A stretch of 64,000 nt of DNA from Bacteroidetes bacterium HGW-Bacteroidetes-10 (GTDB lineage Bacteria > Bacteroidota > Bacteroidia > Bacteroidales > UBA932): positions 1-64,000 of the forward strand of contig PHDT01000003.1 of NCBI GenBank assembly GCA_002842695.1, given 5' to 3'. Position numbers and translations under genes: made by a program. A model generated the notes under the pieces. The model was not told the DNA's origin. It saw nothing but the letters and a program-made list of their open reading frames with translations, and did no database searches. Shown one piece after another: positions 16,962-25,831 of the stretch. Each line of letters begins with the position of its first letter. Positions within the stretch are counted from its first letter, which is position 1.

Positions 16962-18803
16962 ATGGCTTTTGAACTAAAGAAGAAGAACATCCTGATAATA
17001 GGCATCCTCGCGGTTGCCCTTGTCATTGTGCTTCAGCTGTTCAACCTTCAGATTCTTGATGAGGAGTATAAAATTACTGCGAGTAATAATGCCTTCAGAT
17101 ATGACATCAGATATCCTGCCCGGGGAATTATTTATGACAGGAACGGGAAAATTCTTGTGGGTAATGAGACAGCCTATGATATAATGATTACTCCGTATGA
17201 GGTGAAAGAGCTGGACACAGCAGACCTTTGTACAATCTTTGGACTTGACATTGCCGAGGTTAGAGCCACTCTTGCGGAATACAGAAAATACAGACGGAGA
17301 ATTGGTTATCAGACTCTTCCTTTCGTTAAACAGATCTCACCTGCACAGTATTCGGTATTTCTTGAAAAAGCTTACAAGTTTCAGGGATTCAGTGCTGTTT
17401 CGAGAACAATCAGAAGTTATCCCTACAATGCATGCGGAAATCTTCTCGGATACATATCTGAGGTTGATACATCATATATCAGAAAAAACCCCGGGTACAA
17501 ACGAGGCGATTATGTTGGCAGAACCGGAATTGAGCAGTCCTATGAAGGGATATTAAGAGGTGAGAAGGGCTACAATATCTTTCTGAGGGATGTCCACAAC
17601 AAGATTAAATCAAACTTCGCAGACGGCAAATACGACAAAGAGGCTGTTCCGGGGAAAAACATTACAGCTTCAATTGATGCAGAGCTCCAGCAATATGTGG
17701 AGAGTCTGATGGTTAACAAAGTTGGAAGTGTAGTTGCCATTGAGCCTTCAACCGGAGAGATTCTCACCCTGGTCTCCAGTCCCGGACTCGAAGTCTCCAA
17801 ACTTGCAACAATAAACAAACACTACAACGAGATTGTAAACGACCCTTACAAACCTATGTTCAACAGAGCGGTAATGTCACCCTATCCTCCCGGTTCGGTT
17901 TTTAAACTGGTAAACGGACTCATAGCTCTTCAGGAGGGAATGATAGATACAACAACTACATACCCCTGCAACATGGGTTACAAGGTAGGCAGAGGTATAG
18001 CCTGCCACGCACATCCCTCTCCCACCAACCTTACAACCTCAATAATGATGTCATGCAATGCATATTATGCAAATGCATTCCGCAAAACAATTGACAATCC
18101 GGCATATGAAAATGTAACCGCTGCATTTGAAGTATGGAAGTCTTATGTGGAGAGTTTTGGCTTTGGCAACAAACTGGGGAGTGACCTGCCGGGTGAACAG
18201 GGAGGCGTTCTGCCTTCTACAAAAACATATGACAGGATTCACGGGAAAAACCGCTGGAAGTCCCTCTCAATTATTTCACTCTCAATTGGACAGGGAGAGA
18301 TTGGAACCACTCCCCTGCACCTTGCAAACCTTGCCGCTACACTGGCAAACAGAGGCTTCTTCTATACTCCTCATATCATTAAAGGCGCAGAAGACACAAC
18401 TTTAAACAGCGACTTTTCACAAAGGCATTATACAAAAGTAGATACTGCAAACTTTCATAAAGTTATCAGGGGTATGTACCTGGCGGTTAACTCTGCTCCC
18501 GGTTCGGGAGCAACGGCAAGAATTGCAGCTGTACCCGGGCTTGATATATGCGGAAAGACAGGAACGGCTCAGAATCCGCACGGAAAGGACCACTCAGTCT
18601 TTATCTGCTTTGCACCTAAGGACAATCCTAAAGTTGCAGTGGCAGCCTATATTGAAAATGCCGGTTTTGGCGCAACATGGGCCGCACCTATAGCTTCGCT
18701 GCTTGTTGAAAGATATCTTAAAGGAAGTGTAGAGAGAACAGACCTTGAAGCCTATGTGATTTCCGGGAACCTTATCCAAAATGTACCTATACCTAAGAGA
18801 TGA
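16962..18803 (+). CDS. mrdA: Penicillin-binding protein 2 (elongation transpeptidase)
   Basis: Class B PBP, 613 residues, cross-links peptidoglycan during side-wall growth. One N-terminal membrane helix (about 9-27), then the dimerisation domain (RGIIYDRNGKILVGN, YVGRTGIEQSYEGILRG) and the transpeptidase domain with SxxK in PPGSVFKLVNG, SxN in MSCNAYY and KTG in CGKTGTAQNPHG. Placed between mreD and rodA, its SEDS glycosyltransferase partner; its stop overlaps the rodA start by 4 nt. Confidence 0.96.
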   Translation: MAFELKKKNILIIGILAVALVIVLQLFNLQILDEEYKITASNNAFRYDIRYPARGIIYDRNGKILVGNETAYDIMITPYEVKELDTADLCTIFGLDIAEVRATLAEYRKYRRRIGYQTLPFVKQISPAQYSVFLEKAYKFQGFSAVSRTIRSYPYNACGNLLGYISEVDTSYIRKNPGYKRGDYVGRTGIEQSYEGILRGEKGYNIFLRDVHNKIKSNFADGKYDKEAVPGKNITASIDAELQQYVESLMVNKVGSVVAIEPSTGEILTLVSSPGLEVSKLATINKHYNEIVNDPYKPMFNRAVMSPYPPGSVFKLVNGLIALQEGMIDTTTTYPCNMGYKVGRGIACHAHPSPTNLTTSIMMSCNAYYANAFRKTIDNPAYENVTAAFEVWKSYVESFGFGNKLGSDLPGEQGGVLPSTKTYDRIHGKNRWKSLSIISLSIGQGEIGTTPLHLANLAATLANRGFFYTPHIIKGAEDTTLNSDFSQRHYTKVDTANFHKVIRGMYLAVNSAPGSGATARIAAVPGLDICGKTGTAQNPHGKDHSVFICFAPKDNPKVAVAAYIENAGFGATWAAPIASLLVERYLKGSVERTDLEAYVISGNLIQNVPIPKR

Positions 18804-20221
18804 TAGCAGGACAATTATACCGTAAGCTTGACTGGCCGCTCATAGCTACCTGGTTTGCACTGGTACTTATCGGGTGGATAAGTGTATTTGCATCTGTTTA
18901 TGACGAAGAGCATGCTCACATTCTGGACGTATCTCAACGATATGGAATGCAGTTCATCTGGATTATTACATCGCTCATAATTGCTTCGTTTATATTATTT
19001 GTTATCAATCCCAAACTATACAATGTACTTGCCTGGATTCTCTACTTTCTGGGTTTGCTGATGCTTTTTGTTGTTATTTTCGCAGGGGTGGAGGTAAATG
19101 GTTCCAAGTCGTGGTTTATGATAGGGCCGGTGAGGGTTCAGCCTGCCGAACTTGCCAAGATAACCACTTCGCTTGCTCTGGCATCAATGATGAGTGCATA
19201 CAACTTCAGACTTAAGACCTTCTCATCTCTGGTAAAGGTTGGGATGGTTATATTGACTCCAATGCTGCTAATTATCATGGAGAAGGAGACCGGTTCTGCC
19301 CTCGTATTTGCCAGCTTTCTGTTTGTGCTCTACAGAGAGGGGCTGAGCGGCTGGTACCTTACATTTGGCATACTGGCAATAGTCCTGTTTGTGGTTACAC
19401 TAGCATTCTCCTCTTTTACATCTATGATTCTCCTGTTTGTGATAATTGTAATTGCTAGGGCGGCATTTTCAAAAAGATTTCTTCAGAATATTCTATTTCT
19501 TGCAATTTACCTCCCCATCCTCATATTGTCCCCAAAAATGGGGGAGATTAAATTTATCCCCTGGGCTTTGACAAATATTGAGTGGCTAATTATTTTCATG
19601 TGTTTTCCCCTTCTCTATTATGTGTACAAGGCAATACGGGAGAAAACGCGTTACATGAAATATATTCTACTGAGCTTCTTTGTCTCTACTGCTCTTATTT
19701 TTTCTGTACAGTTCTTCTTTGATGAGGTACTGCAGGATCACCAGCGGGCAAGAATTGAGAATCTGCTGGGTGTAACAGAAGATTTACAGGGCGCAGGATA
19801 CAATGTGCACCAGTCAAAAATTGCGATTGGTTCGGGTGGATTGTTTGGAAAGGGATTCCTTAAAGGGACGCAGACAAAATTCAATTTTGTACCCGAACAG
19901 AGTACTGATTTTATTTTCTGCACAGTTGGAGAGGAGTGGGGCTTCGCAGGGTCTGTGATAGTAATTGGACTGTTCCTGTTTCTGCTCATCAGGATTCTGA
20001 CTCTTGCAGAGCGGCAGAAGGATAACTTTACCAGAATTTACGGCTATGCCCTGGCATCCGTAATTTTTCTTCACTTCTTTATAAACATTGGAATGACAAT
20101 AGGAATAATGCCCGTAATTGGGATCCCCCTTCCTTTTGTAAGTTACGGGGGATCTTCATTATGGGCATTTACAATATTCCTCTTTATCTTTATTCGCCTT
20201 GATATTGAACGCTGGAAATAG
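18800..20221 (+). CDS. rodA: SEDS-family peptidoglycan glycosyltransferase RodA
   Basis: Polytopic lipid II polymerase of the elongasome, 473 residues, with about ten membrane segments. Diagnostic pieces: GSKSWFMIGPVRVQPAELAK, EKETGSALVFASF, GAGYNVHQSKIAIGSGGLFGKG, FVPEQSTDFIFCTVGEEWGF and the C-terminal LPFVSYGGSSL. Longer than the enterobacterial protein because of an extra middle membrane region, usual in Bacteroidota. ATGA overlap with mrdA. The last 32 nt overlap the 3' end of the convergent biotin carrier gene. Confidence 0.96.
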   Translation: MIAGQLYRKLDWPLIATWFALVLIGWISVFASVYDEEHAHILDVSQRYGMQFIWIITSLIIASFILFVINPKLYNVLAWILYFLGLLMLFVVIFAGVEVNGSKSWFMIGPVRVQPAELAKITTSLALASMMSAYNFRLKTFSSLVKVGMVILTPMLLIIMEKETGSALVFASFLFVLYREGLSGWYLTFGILAIVLFVVTLAFSSFTSMILLFVIIVIARAAFSKRFLQNILFLAIYLPILILSPKMGEIKFIPWALTNIEWLIIFMCFPLLYYVYKAIREKTRYMKYILLSFFVSTALIFSVQFFFDEVLQDHQRARIENLLGVTEDLQGAGYNVHQSKIAIGSGGLFGKGFLKGTQTKFNFVPEQSTDFIFCTVGEEWGFAGSVIVIGLFLFLLIRILTLAERQKDNFTRIYGYALASVIFLHFFINIGMTIGIMPVIGIPLPFVSYGGSSLWAFTIFLFIFIRLDIERWK

Positions 20222-20648
20222 TATCCGGCTCATCAACCTCAAACGGGACATCAGATTTCAGGTAGATCATCAGCACACCTTTGGCTGTTTTTTCGCCGTT
20301 TTTCACATGGATTTTTTCAATAGTTCCATCAAACGGAGCTCTTATGATGTTCTGCATTTTCATGGCTTCGTACACCATGAGCTCTGCGCCTTTAACTACA
20401 TGATCACCTTCATTTACAGTAATTGAGGTAACTACACCCGGGATAACCGAGAATATCTCCTGTAAGTCCGGTTTTTTCCATATCTTACGATTCCTGTATT
20501 TTGTTGTAAGGTTGGTCTTGTATATGCGGGCGTCAGTAAAAATCTGCAGTGTTTCATACTGAGGTTTCACAACTTCGCTTTTATGCGCCTTGTGCTTTTT
20601 CACCTTTTCCTTGTTTTGGGCAAGAGCCTTTTTTTCTGCCATTTTCAT
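20190..20648 (-). CDS. Biotin carboxyl carrier protein of a biotin-dependent decarboxylase/carboxylase
   Basis: Protein of 152 residues. The C-terminal biotinyl-lipoyl domain (about 68-135) carries the biotinylated lysine in YEAMKMQN and the matching half PFDGTIEKIHVKNGEKTAKGVLMIYL. The N-terminal 45 residues are lysine-rich (EKKALAQNKEKVKKHKAHK), resembling a linker. Start could be M1 or M3 (MAEKKAL). It lies 18 nt after the carboxyltransferase gene, its enzyme partner. The other subunits (membrane decarboxylase subunit or biotin carboxylase) are not in the window. Convergent with rodA, with a 32-nt overlap. Confidence 0.85.
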   Translation of the reverse strand: MKMAEKKALAQNKEKVKKHKAHKSEVVKPQYETLQIFTDARIYKTNLTTKYRNRKIWKKPDLQEIFSVIPGVVTSITVNEGDHVVKGAELMVYEAMKMQNIIRAPFDGTIEKIHVKNGEKTAKGVLMIYLKSDVPFEVDEPDTISSVQYQGE

Positions 20649-20666
20649 ATTGGTTACTTTTAATTG

Positions 20667-22214
20667 TTAAAATGGTGGAATTCCGTGCTTCTTGTTTGGC
20701 CTCTTCACCACTTTATCTGATGAGACCTCAAGGGCGTGTATAAGATATTTTCTGGTTTCTGCAGGATTAATTACTGAATCAATATATCCCTTGGCTGCTG
20801 CCACATAAGGATTTGCAAACTTCTGTTTGTACTCCTCAACTTTTTGTTTGCGCATTGCATCTGAATCTTCTGCCTCCATAATCTCCTTGCGGAAAATAAT
20901 GTTTGCAGCTCCTTCAGGACCCATTACAGCGATTTCTGCAGTTGGCCATGCGAAAACAAAATCGGCTCTCAGGTGGCGTGAGTTCATTGCAATATAACCT
21001 CCGCCGTACGCTTTTCTCAGAATTACAGTAAACTTAGGGACTGAAGCTTCGCTGTATGCATAGAGAAGTTTTGCTCCGTGGCGGATAACTCCGGCGTGCT
21101 CCTGATCAATACCCGGCAGGTAGCCAGGCATATCCTCAAGTGTAACAATCGGAATGTTAAAGGCATCGCAGTAGCGGATAAATCTTGCTGCTTTATCTGA
21201 TGAGTCGCAGTCAAGCACACCTGCAAGTACAAGCGGCTGATTTGCCACAAATCCAACAGTGCGTCCGTCTATACGGCCATATCCGATAACAATGTTTGCT
21301 GCCCACATCTCCTGAACTTCAAAGAACTCAGAACCATCTGTAATTGCTCTGATTACATCTCTTACATCGTAAGGACTTGTAGGATCTACCGGTACAATTT
21401 TTTCTACCTTAAACTTTTTATCAGGTGCAACAACCTTTCCCTTTGTCGCTTTACATTCGTTGTGAGCTGGAATGTAATCAAGCAGTGTCTTAATCTGCTG
21501 GAAGCACTCTGTCTCACTTTTAGCAAAAAAGTGTGCATTTCCTGTGATTTCACTGTGAACTCTTGCTCCGCCAAGCGACTCCATATCAATCTCTTCACCC
21601 AGTACTGACTTGATTACCTCTGGTCCGGTGATGAACATTTTTGAAATTTTGTCTACGACAAATACATAGTCTGTAAGTGCCGGCGAATATACCGCTCCTC
21701 CTGCGCAAGGGCCCAGGATAACGGATAGTTGAGGGATTACCCCACTTGCCATAGTGTTTCTAAAGAAAATTTCACCGTAGCCCGCCAGAGAGTTCACACC
21801 CTCTTGTATACGAGCTCCGCCTGAGTCGTTGATTCCAATAAGAGGAATCCTCATCCTTAAGGCGTAGTCCATTATTTTGGTGATTTTTCTTGCATGCATC
21901 ATTCCCAGTGAGCCACCTGCCACTGTAAAATCCTGTGCATAAATAGCAACGGGCTTCCCGTTTATGGTACCCGTTCCGATAACAACTCCATCTCCGGCGA
22001 GGCTCTTTCCCTCCATTCCGAACTCCCTGGCTTCATGTTCAATGAAGAGGTCATATTCGAAAAATGAACCGTGGTCAAGAAGCTGATTGATTCTCTCTCT
22101 TGCAGGTAGCTTACCCATGGCAATCTGCTTGGCAATGGCGCTTTCGCCTCCGCCCTGAGTTGCCTTTGCTGTCCTCTCCTGCAGTTCTGAGATTTTTCTG
22201 CTTAATAAACTCAT
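20667..22214 (-). CDS. mmdA: Methylmalonyl-CoA decarboxylase / propionyl-CoA carboxylase carboxyltransferase subunit
   Basis: Acyl-CoA carboxyltransferase of 515 residues that moves CO2 between biotin and (methyl)malonyl-CoA. The two crotonase-like halves show GDGVVIGTGTINGKPVAIYAQDFT, GGSLGMMHARKI, NDSGGARIQEGVNSLAGYGEIFFRN and, in the C-terminal half, ANQPLVLAGVLDCDSSDKAARF and KAYGGGYIAMNSRHL. In this phylum it usually serves propionate formation. Whether it decarboxylates (with MmdB) or carboxylates (with AccC) cannot be decided here. It has its own promoter (22236-22265). Confidence 0.88.
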   Translation of the reverse strand: MSLLSRKISELQERTAKATQGGGESAIAKQIAMGKLPARERINQLLDHGSFFEYDLFIEHEAREFGMEGKSLAGDGVVIGTGTINGKPVAIYAQDFTVAGGSLGMMHARKITKIMDYALRMRIPLIGINDSGGARIQEGVNSLAGYGEIFFRNTMASGVIPQLSVILGPCAGGAVYSPALTDYVFVVDKISKMFITGPEVIKSVLGEEIDMESLGGARVHSEITGNAHFFAKSETECFQQIKTLLDYIPAHNECKATKGKVVAPDKKFKVEKIVPVDPTSPYDVRDVIRAITDGSEFFEVQEMWAANIVIGYGRIDGRTVGFVANQPLVLAGVLDCDSSDKAARFIRYCDAFNIPIVTLEDMPGYLPGIDQEHAGVIRHGAKLLYAYSEASVPKFTVILRKAYGGGYIAMNSRHLRADFVFAWPTAEIAVMGPEGAANIIFRKEIMEAEDSDAMRKQKVEEYKQKFANPYVAAAKGYIDSVINPAETRKYLIHALEVSSDKVVKRPNKKHGIPPF

Positions 22215-22235
22215 AGATTTTTATTTTAGTGCACA

Positions 22236-22265
22236 CAAAAATATGAAATTATTTTAATTCGCAAA
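22236..22265 (-). promoter_or_regulatory. Promoter of the mmdA-biotin carrier operon
   Basis: Minus strand: TTTG (22265-22262), 18-nt spacer, TATTTTTG (22243-22236), ending 21 nt before the mmdA ATG. Good match to the Bacteroidota housekeeping consensus. Confidence 0.55.
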
Positions 22266-22290
22266 GTTCAGAAAATATTGCATAAATTTG
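22258..22290 (+). promoter_or_regulatory. Putative gcvP promoter
   Basis: TAAATTTG at 22283-22290 matches the -7 consensus; TTCG at 22258-22261 (three of four) lies 21 nt upstream. It overlaps the divergent mmdA promoter. I see no glycine-riboswitch-like structure in the 117 bp before gcvP. Confidence 0.4.
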
Positions 22291-22331
22291 CAGGATAACC
22301 CCGATATTAATAATCTAATAAATAGAACTAT

Positions 22332-25184
22332 ATGTCACTCTCATTCGTCGATCGCCACAACGGCCCGCGTTATTCAGACGAGGCCGAAATGCTTGCCGTT
22401 TTAGGGGTAAAAAGTCTGGAAGAACTTGTCAAACAAACAGTTCCCTCAGACATTTTGCTTGACAAACCACTTGCACTGGCAAGTGCAAAAAGTGAGCATG
22501 AATATCTGGCCGGTCTCAAGGCTATGGCCTCCAAAAACAAGAACTTCCGCTCTCTTATAGGGCAGGGATTCTATGGTACAGCAAGCCTTGCGGTTGTTAT
22601 ACGCAATGTATTTGAAAACCCAAGCTGGTATACATCTTACACTCCTTATCAGGCTGAGATTTCTCAGGGTCGTCTTGAGGCTCTTCTCAATTTCCAGACA
22701 ATGGTTTCTGACCTGACCGGCTTTAAGATGGCAAACTGCTCAATGCTGGATGACTCAACAGCAGCAGGCGAAGCAGTCCGCATGATGTATGAGCTGCGCT
22801 CAAGAGATGCAGTAAAGGCAGGCAAAAACAAAGTATTTATTGATTCAAACATATTCCCTCAGGTATATGCCGTTATTGAAACCCGTGCAGAGGTACTGGG
22901 AATAGAGGTGGTAACCGGAGATTTTGCCTCTTATGAATTTGACGACATGGTATTTGGAGCTGTTCTTCAATACCCTGCAGCAAACGGAGCGGTTCACGAC
23001 TACTCTGCCTTCTGCGAAAAGGCTCATGCAAAGGGAGCACTTGTTACAGCGGTTACAGACCTGCTTGCTCTTGCCCTGCTTAAAGAGCCTGCAGCATGGG
23101 GAGCAGACATAGCAGTGGGTACTGCGCAAAGATTTGGTTTGCCTATGGGATTTGGCGGTCCAACTGCCGGTTTTATGGCTACCCGCGACGAGTACAAGCG
23201 TAACATGCCTGGACGAATCATTGGTGTTTCTGTTGACAGACTTGGAAATCCTGCGCTTCGCATGGCTCTTCAGACCAGAGAGCAGCACATTAAACGCGAA
23301 AAGGCAACCTCAAATATCTGTACTGCTACCGCACTCATGGCCACCATGACAGGTATGTATGCAGTTTATCACGGACCGGAAGGAATTAAATCAATTTCAA
23401 AGCATGCATACGACATGGCTCATGCTGTTGCAGAGGAACTTAAAAAGGCCGGCTTTAAACTGGCTGCAGATAAGTTCTTTGACACTATTGAGATACAGGG
23501 CGTAAATGCAGACGATATCAAGGCAAAGGCCGAGGCAAAGTGCATTAACTTCTGCTACCCTGCAGGCAATGCGGTGAGAATCAGCTTTGACGAAATCTCT
23601 ACTTGCAACGAAGCAGTAACAATTCTTGAGATTTTTGGTGTTAAGGTTAACGGCTGCCCGGGCGCTCCAAAAGGTGAAATCTTTATGGCACGCGAAAGCT
23701 CTTACCTTACAGCCGAGACATTCAGCAAATATCACTCTGAGACAGACTTGATGAGATACATCAAGAAACTGGAGAGAAGAGACATTTCACTTACACACTC
23801 AATGATTCCTCTGGGATCATGCACAATGAAGCTCAATGCAGCAGCAGAGATGATGCCTCTGAGCTGGAGCGAGTTTACAAATGTACACCCGTTTGTTCCT
23901 GTTAATCAGGTTGAGGGATATATGCAGCTTATCCGCGAAGTGGAGCAGGATCTTGCAGTTATTACAGGATTCGACGCATGCTCGCTTCAGCCTAACGCAG
24001 GTTCGGCAGGAGAGTTTGCGGGGCTGATGACTATCCGCGCATACCATATTGCAAAAGGAAATCCGCAGAGAAATGTGGTAATTATTCCTACATCTGCTCA
24101 CGGAACCAACCCTGCTTCTGCTGCTATGGCGGGAATGGAGATTGTACTGGTTTCGTGTGACGAAAAGGGAAATATCAATGTTGACGAATTCCGCCAGAAG
24201 GCAGAACAATACAAGGAGAGGCTCTCATGCACAATGATTACCTACCCTTCTACCCATGGTGTATTTGAGGTCCGCATCCGCGAGATGATGGATATCATTC
24301 ACCAGAACGGTGGTCTGGTTTATATGGACGGCGCAAACATGAATGCACAGGTTGGACTTACAAACCCGGGCTTCATTGGTGCAGACGTTTGTCACCTTAA
24401 CCTCCACAAGACCTTTGCTATTCCTCACGGAGGCGGCGGTCCGGGAATCGGCCCAATCTGTGTAACAAAGGAACTTGCCCCTTATCTCCCATGCCACCCT
24501 TACCTCTGCAACTGCGAGAAGAAGGGAGTATCGGCAGTGAGCTCGGCACCATTCGGATACCCTCTTGCACTCCCTGTAACCCACGCATACATTCGCATGC
24601 TGGGACCTGACGGACTGCGCAAGGCTACCGAAGTTGCGATCCTCAATGCAAACTACATGTCAGTTAAACTTGCTGAAGCAGGATTTGGCACACTCTACAC
24701 AGGCAAACCTGTTGGAGCAGGCGCAAATGCACAGGGTCGCGTTGCTCACGAGTGCATCATTGACGTAAGGCACTACAAGGCCGAATACGGAGTTGACGCA
24801 TCAGATATCGCGAAAAGGCTTATGGACTTTGGATTCCATGCACCTACCCTCTCGTTCCCGGTTCACGAAACACTTATGATTGAGCCAACCGAGAGCGAAT
24901 CTAAAGCCGAGATGGACAGATTCATTGAGTCTATGATTACCATCAAGGCCGAATGCGAAGCTATCCGCGACGGCAAAATGGACAAAGCAGACAATCCGCT
25001 TAAGAACTCTCCTCACACAGCAGCCGAAGTTGCTGCCGACACCTGGAGCCACCCTTACGGACGTGAACAGGCTGCCTACCCGCTTGCATGGATTCGCGAC
25101 AACAAGTTCTGGCCGCATGTAACCCGTGTAGACAACGGCTTTGGCGACCGTAACCTGATGTGCAGCTGCGAGGGCTGGAAATAA
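22332..25184 (+). CDS. gcvP: Glycine dehydrogenase (decarboxylating), P-protein
   Basis: PLP enzyme of the glycine cleavage system, 950 residues: decarboxylates glycine and loads aminomethyl on the H-protein lipoyl arm. This is the single-chain form, with N- and C-terminal homologous halves. Visible: YTPYQAEISQGRLEALLNFQ and the glycine-rich GLPMGFGGPTAGF in the first half; IPLGSCTMKLN, YPSTHGVFE and the PLP lysine in NLHKTFAIPHGGGGPG in the second. gcvT and gcvH are not adjacent. Has a strong downstream terminator. Confidence 0.97.
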   Translation: MSLSFVDRHNGPRYSDEAEMLAVLGVKSLEELVKQTVPSDILLDKPLALASAKSEHEYLAGLKAMASKNKNFRSLIGQGFYGTASLAVVIRNVFENPSWYTSYTPYQAEISQGRLEALLNFQTMVSDLTGFKMANCSMLDDSTAAGEAVRMMYELRSRDAVKAGKNKVFIDSNIFPQVYAVIETRAEVLGIEVVTGDFASYEFDDMVFGAVLQYPAANGAVHDYSAFCEKAHAKGALVTAVTDLLALALLKEPAAWGADIAVGTAQRFGLPMGFGGPTAGFMATRDEYKRNMPGRIIGVSVDRLGNPALRMALQTREQHIKREKATSNICTATALMATMTGMYAVYHGPEGIKSISKHAYDMAHAVAEELKKAGFKLAADKFFDTIEIQGVNADDIKAKAEAKCINFCYPAGNAVRISFDEISTCNEAVTILEIFGVKVNGCPGAPKGEIFMARESSYLTAETFSKYHSETDLMRYIKKLERRDISLTHSMIPLGSCTMKLNAAAEMMPLSWSEFTNVHPFVPVNQVEGYMQLIREVEQDLAVITGFDACSLQPNAGSAGEFAGLMTIRAYHIAKGNPQRNVVIIPTSAHGTNPASAAMAGMEIVLVSCDEKGNINVDEFRQKAEQYKERLSCTMITYPSTHGVFEVRIREMMDIIHQNGGLVYMDGANMNAQVGLTNPGFIGADVCHLNLHKTFAIPHGGGGPGIGPICVTKELAPYLPCHPYLCNCEKKGVSAVSSAPFGYPLALPVTHAYIRMLGPDGLRKATEVAILNANYMSVKLAEAGFGTLYTGKPVGAGANAQGRVAHECIIDVRHYKAEYGVDASDIAKRLMDFGFHAPTLSFPVHETLMIEPTESESKAEMDRFIESMITIKAECEAIRDGKMDKADNPLKNSPHTAAEVAADTWSHPYGREQAAYPLAWIRDNKFWPHVTRVDNGFGDRNLMCSCEGWK

Positions 25185-25225
25185 TTTTGAATTAATCAGG
25201 TTTCACAAAATCCTGAACAGAAAAT

Positions 25226-25257
25226 AAAAGGCTGTCCATAAGGGCGGCCTTTTTTAT
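25226..25257 (+). terminator. Rho-independent terminator of gcvP
   Basis: A 12-bp stem AAAAGGCTGTCC / GGGCGGCCTTTT with two G-U wobbles and an ATAA tetraloop, followed by further T residues, about 40 nt after the gcvP stop. Confidence 0.85.
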
Positions 25258-25292
25258 TTAAGTGCTGTAACCTTGCTGGAAATGAACTTTGG

Positions 25293-25459
25293 CAGAGTTT
25301 TGCACGTGGCACATGTCAGCCTAAATTACAATTATCACTATTTCAATAATATACGATTTCTAAATTTAGATTTTTTTAAATTTTAACGGAGTTAAAAGCT
25401 TGTATATCTGACATATGTAATTTAGGCTGACATGTTAGTTTTTAATGAACAAAACTCTG
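25293..25459. repeat. Palindrome-ended element A
   Basis: Perfect 20-bp inverted repeat: ACATGTCAGCC...TTACA at 25311-25330 and its reverse complement at 25416-25435, around an 85-bp AT-rich core. The outer end of each arm is the palindrome ACATGT. A second outer pair, CAGAGTTTTG (25293-25302) and CAAAACTCTG (25450-25459), flanks it. The left outer arm reads GGCAGAGTTTT, identical to part of element D upstream of trxA. Confidence 0.75.
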
Positions 25460-25517
25460 TAAGCAATTATTTCACCAGACCCAGATTAGCAAACAGTTTC
25501 CTAAGATTCTTGTTAAC

Positions 25518-25632
25518 GACCCGTACGGCTGCAACGCGCTGTAAATCAACGAGAGCCATTTTGTCCCCGCGGATGATCCGCGGGGACAAAGTGCTACTTA
25601 CAGAAATACAATTAGTTACAGCCGTACGGGTC
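25518..25632. repeat. Palindrome-ended element B (115-bp symmetrical palindrome)
   Basis: Outer 18-bp arms (25518-25535, 25615-25632; one mismatch; contain the palindrome CCGTACGG) and a perfect inner 15-bp repeat (25560-25574, 25576-25590; TTTGTCCCCGCGGAT) share exactly the same centre, base 25575. The 24-nt stretches between are equal in length but diverged. It can form a large cruciform/RNA hairpin with a GC-rich tip; no T-tract follows. Confidence 0.8.
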
Positions 25633-25831
25633 TGTGATAAATTGACATTCAAAACACACTCGAAACCTTTATGAAACAGTATTTCAAATATTATTTTATA
25701 AATTCGTGAAATTTTTCACAATGACCTCATACCAATTCAAATTCATTCTGAATCTGTACCACAAGCCGGGCAGGGGTCTCTTTTCGTGTCTTATCAGCTG
25801 ATCTGGCTGTTCTCTTTTTTTGGCGACACTG

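Noticed and set aside
22215-22331. Glycine riboswitch before gcvP
   Set aside because: The region is short, AT-rich and filled by two divergent promoters; no conserved aptamer-like pairing seen.
25432-25674. 80-residue ORF on plus and the 61-residue ORF on minus (25467-25652)
   Set aside because: They mirror each other because they lie in the palindrome of element B; no start context, no recognisable family.
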